In this document: one piece after another, positions 54,293-54,810 of the stretch | Layout of the letters: each line of letters opens with the position of its first letter | Position numbering within the stretch: position 1 is the first letter of the stretch | NCBI GenBank assembly: GCA_913043275.1 | Contig: CAJWLL010000010.1 | Location: forward strand, 1-54,810 | Direction of reading: 5' to 3' | Source of the DNA: an uncultured Flavobacteriaceae bacterium | Lineage (GTDB): Bacteria > Bacteroidota > Bacteroidia > Flavobacteriales > Flavobacteriaceae | Length of the DNA stretch: 54,810 nt | Position numbers and translations under genes: made by a program | The notes under the pieces: model-generated | What the model was told of the DNA's origin: nothing | Seen by the model: the letters and a program-made list of their open reading frames with translations, nothing else | Databases searched by the model: none

Positions 54293-54360
54293 CGTATTTA
54301 TTGTAATTGTAGATGAAACAAGATACCTAAAATCTACAATATCTCTACTCCGTGTTTTTC

Positions 54361-54395
54361 TTCCTGAACTTAATGAAGAGGATATACCTAATAGT
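54361..54395 (+). repeat. Recombinase 3'-end repeat R5
   Basis: Codes [12 protein letters not shown] in the recombinase frame, a more diverged version of the tail. It ends about nine bases from the stop of the next minus-strand gene. Confidence 0.65.
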
Positions 54396-54403
54396 CTTAA
54401 ATA

Positions 54404-54810
54404 TTACATTGGAACCCCAATCATTAGTTCAACCCAATTACCATTTATGAGTATATCTGTTACATCTCTTTTATCATCAGATTGCTGTCGAACATCTGGA
54501 TTTCCATCATTATCAAAATCAAGCCAACTTCGATATGTATCCCCAAATCGACCAGCTTTTATTCTTGGAATATCGATAAATTTAGCATCCTTTACTGGTG
54601 GATGAACAATTAACGAATTAATATACTCTTTATTAAAATCAATATATTTTTTCGGAAGTGTTTCTAGAATTATTGCTTCAACTTTATATTCATCACAACA
54701 ATCTTGTGCCAAATCAGGTTCCGGATATATTACTTTTTCAACACTTTTAACTATGAATTCTAAATTTGGTAACTCCTTTTCTAAAGGGACTAATTGCACA
54801 ATTTCTCCAA
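54404..54810 (-). CDS. Hypothetical protein, 5' end beyond the window
   Basis: At least 135 residues on the minus strand, with the frame open to the window end, so the true start is probably outside. The visible part contains EDLAQDCCDEYKVEAIIL-like sequence and DFDNDGNPDVRQQ, which resembles a single calcium-loop repeat. No family is recognised. Its position after R5 makes it another member of the minus-strand series. Confidence 0.6.
   Translation of the reverse strand, partial: GEIVQLVPLEKELPNLEFIVKSVEKVIYPEPDLAQDCCDEYKVEAIILETLPKKYIDFNKEYINSLIVHPPVKDAKFIDIPRIKAGRFGDTYRSWLDFDNDGNPDVRQQSDDKRDVTDILINGNWVELMIGVPM

Overview
The window looks like the chromosome of a marine member of the Flavobacteriia (Bacteroidota). 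The DNA is AT-rich, and recognisable promoter elements follow the Bacteroidota -7 pattern TAnnTTTG, sometimes with TTG about 18-23 bases upstream. Proteins carry SPII lipoprotein signals, and family content is typical of the group: DUF2807, M1/S8 peptidases, a FecA-like outer-membrane barrel, five S1 sulfatases, BspA-type repeat proteins and DUF6090. No 16S rRNA is present, so genus is not assignable from what I can see.

Region 1 (1-24.2 kb) is a housekeeping block. It starts with the 3' part of a tRNA-Cys(GCA) and its terminator. Then come DUF2807, RNase R (rnr), rpiB, elaA-type acetyltransferase, rnpA, a tightly overlapping run of M1 peptidase / S8 lipoprotein peptidase / lactonase-like MBL hydrolase / SMP-30 protein, a SulP transporter overlapping a tandem Usp protein, a sulfatase, lepA, a MauE-thioredoxin-like protein, dusB, a LolC/E-like permease, rbfA, a CAP protein, a second sulfatase and an MBL-rhodanese protein. 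Several of these genes have a -7 box almost touching the start codon.

Region 2 (24.9-30 kb) holds an outer-membrane barrel receptor without a SusD partner, a small membrane protein and a nine-repeat FG-GAP/VCBS protein.

Region 3 (31.2-44.5 kb) is a polysaccharide-degradation island: three sulfatase lipoproteins, a PL8-type lyase of clearly higher GC, a serine hydrolase and a secreted ADP-ribosylglycohydrolase-fold lipoprotein. No SusC/SusD pair is visible. The island is bounded by an inverted pair of a two-gene cassette: a 29-residue Trp/Tyr-rich membrane peptide, too short for normal gene calling, followed by a DUF6090 membrane protein. Beyond the right copy lie decayed fragments, including the tail of a diheme cytochrome.

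Region 4 (45-47.6 kb) is a VWA / MoxR-like AAA+ ATPase gene pair.

Region 5 (47.7-54.8 kb) is accessory. Short cargo genes (two BspA-type repeat proteins, one fused to a cupredoxin; an NTF2-like lipoprotein; other secreted or lipoprotein orphans) are separated by short remnants of the 3' end of a tyrosine-recombinase gene. Each remnant lies in the same place relative to its gene: at or within about 10 bases of the stop codon and antisense to it. The genes form two convergent series that meet at a terminator near 51.34 kb. This is integron-cassette-like architecture and is the strongest candidate for an undescribed system here. The inverted small-peptide/DUF6090 pair is the second.
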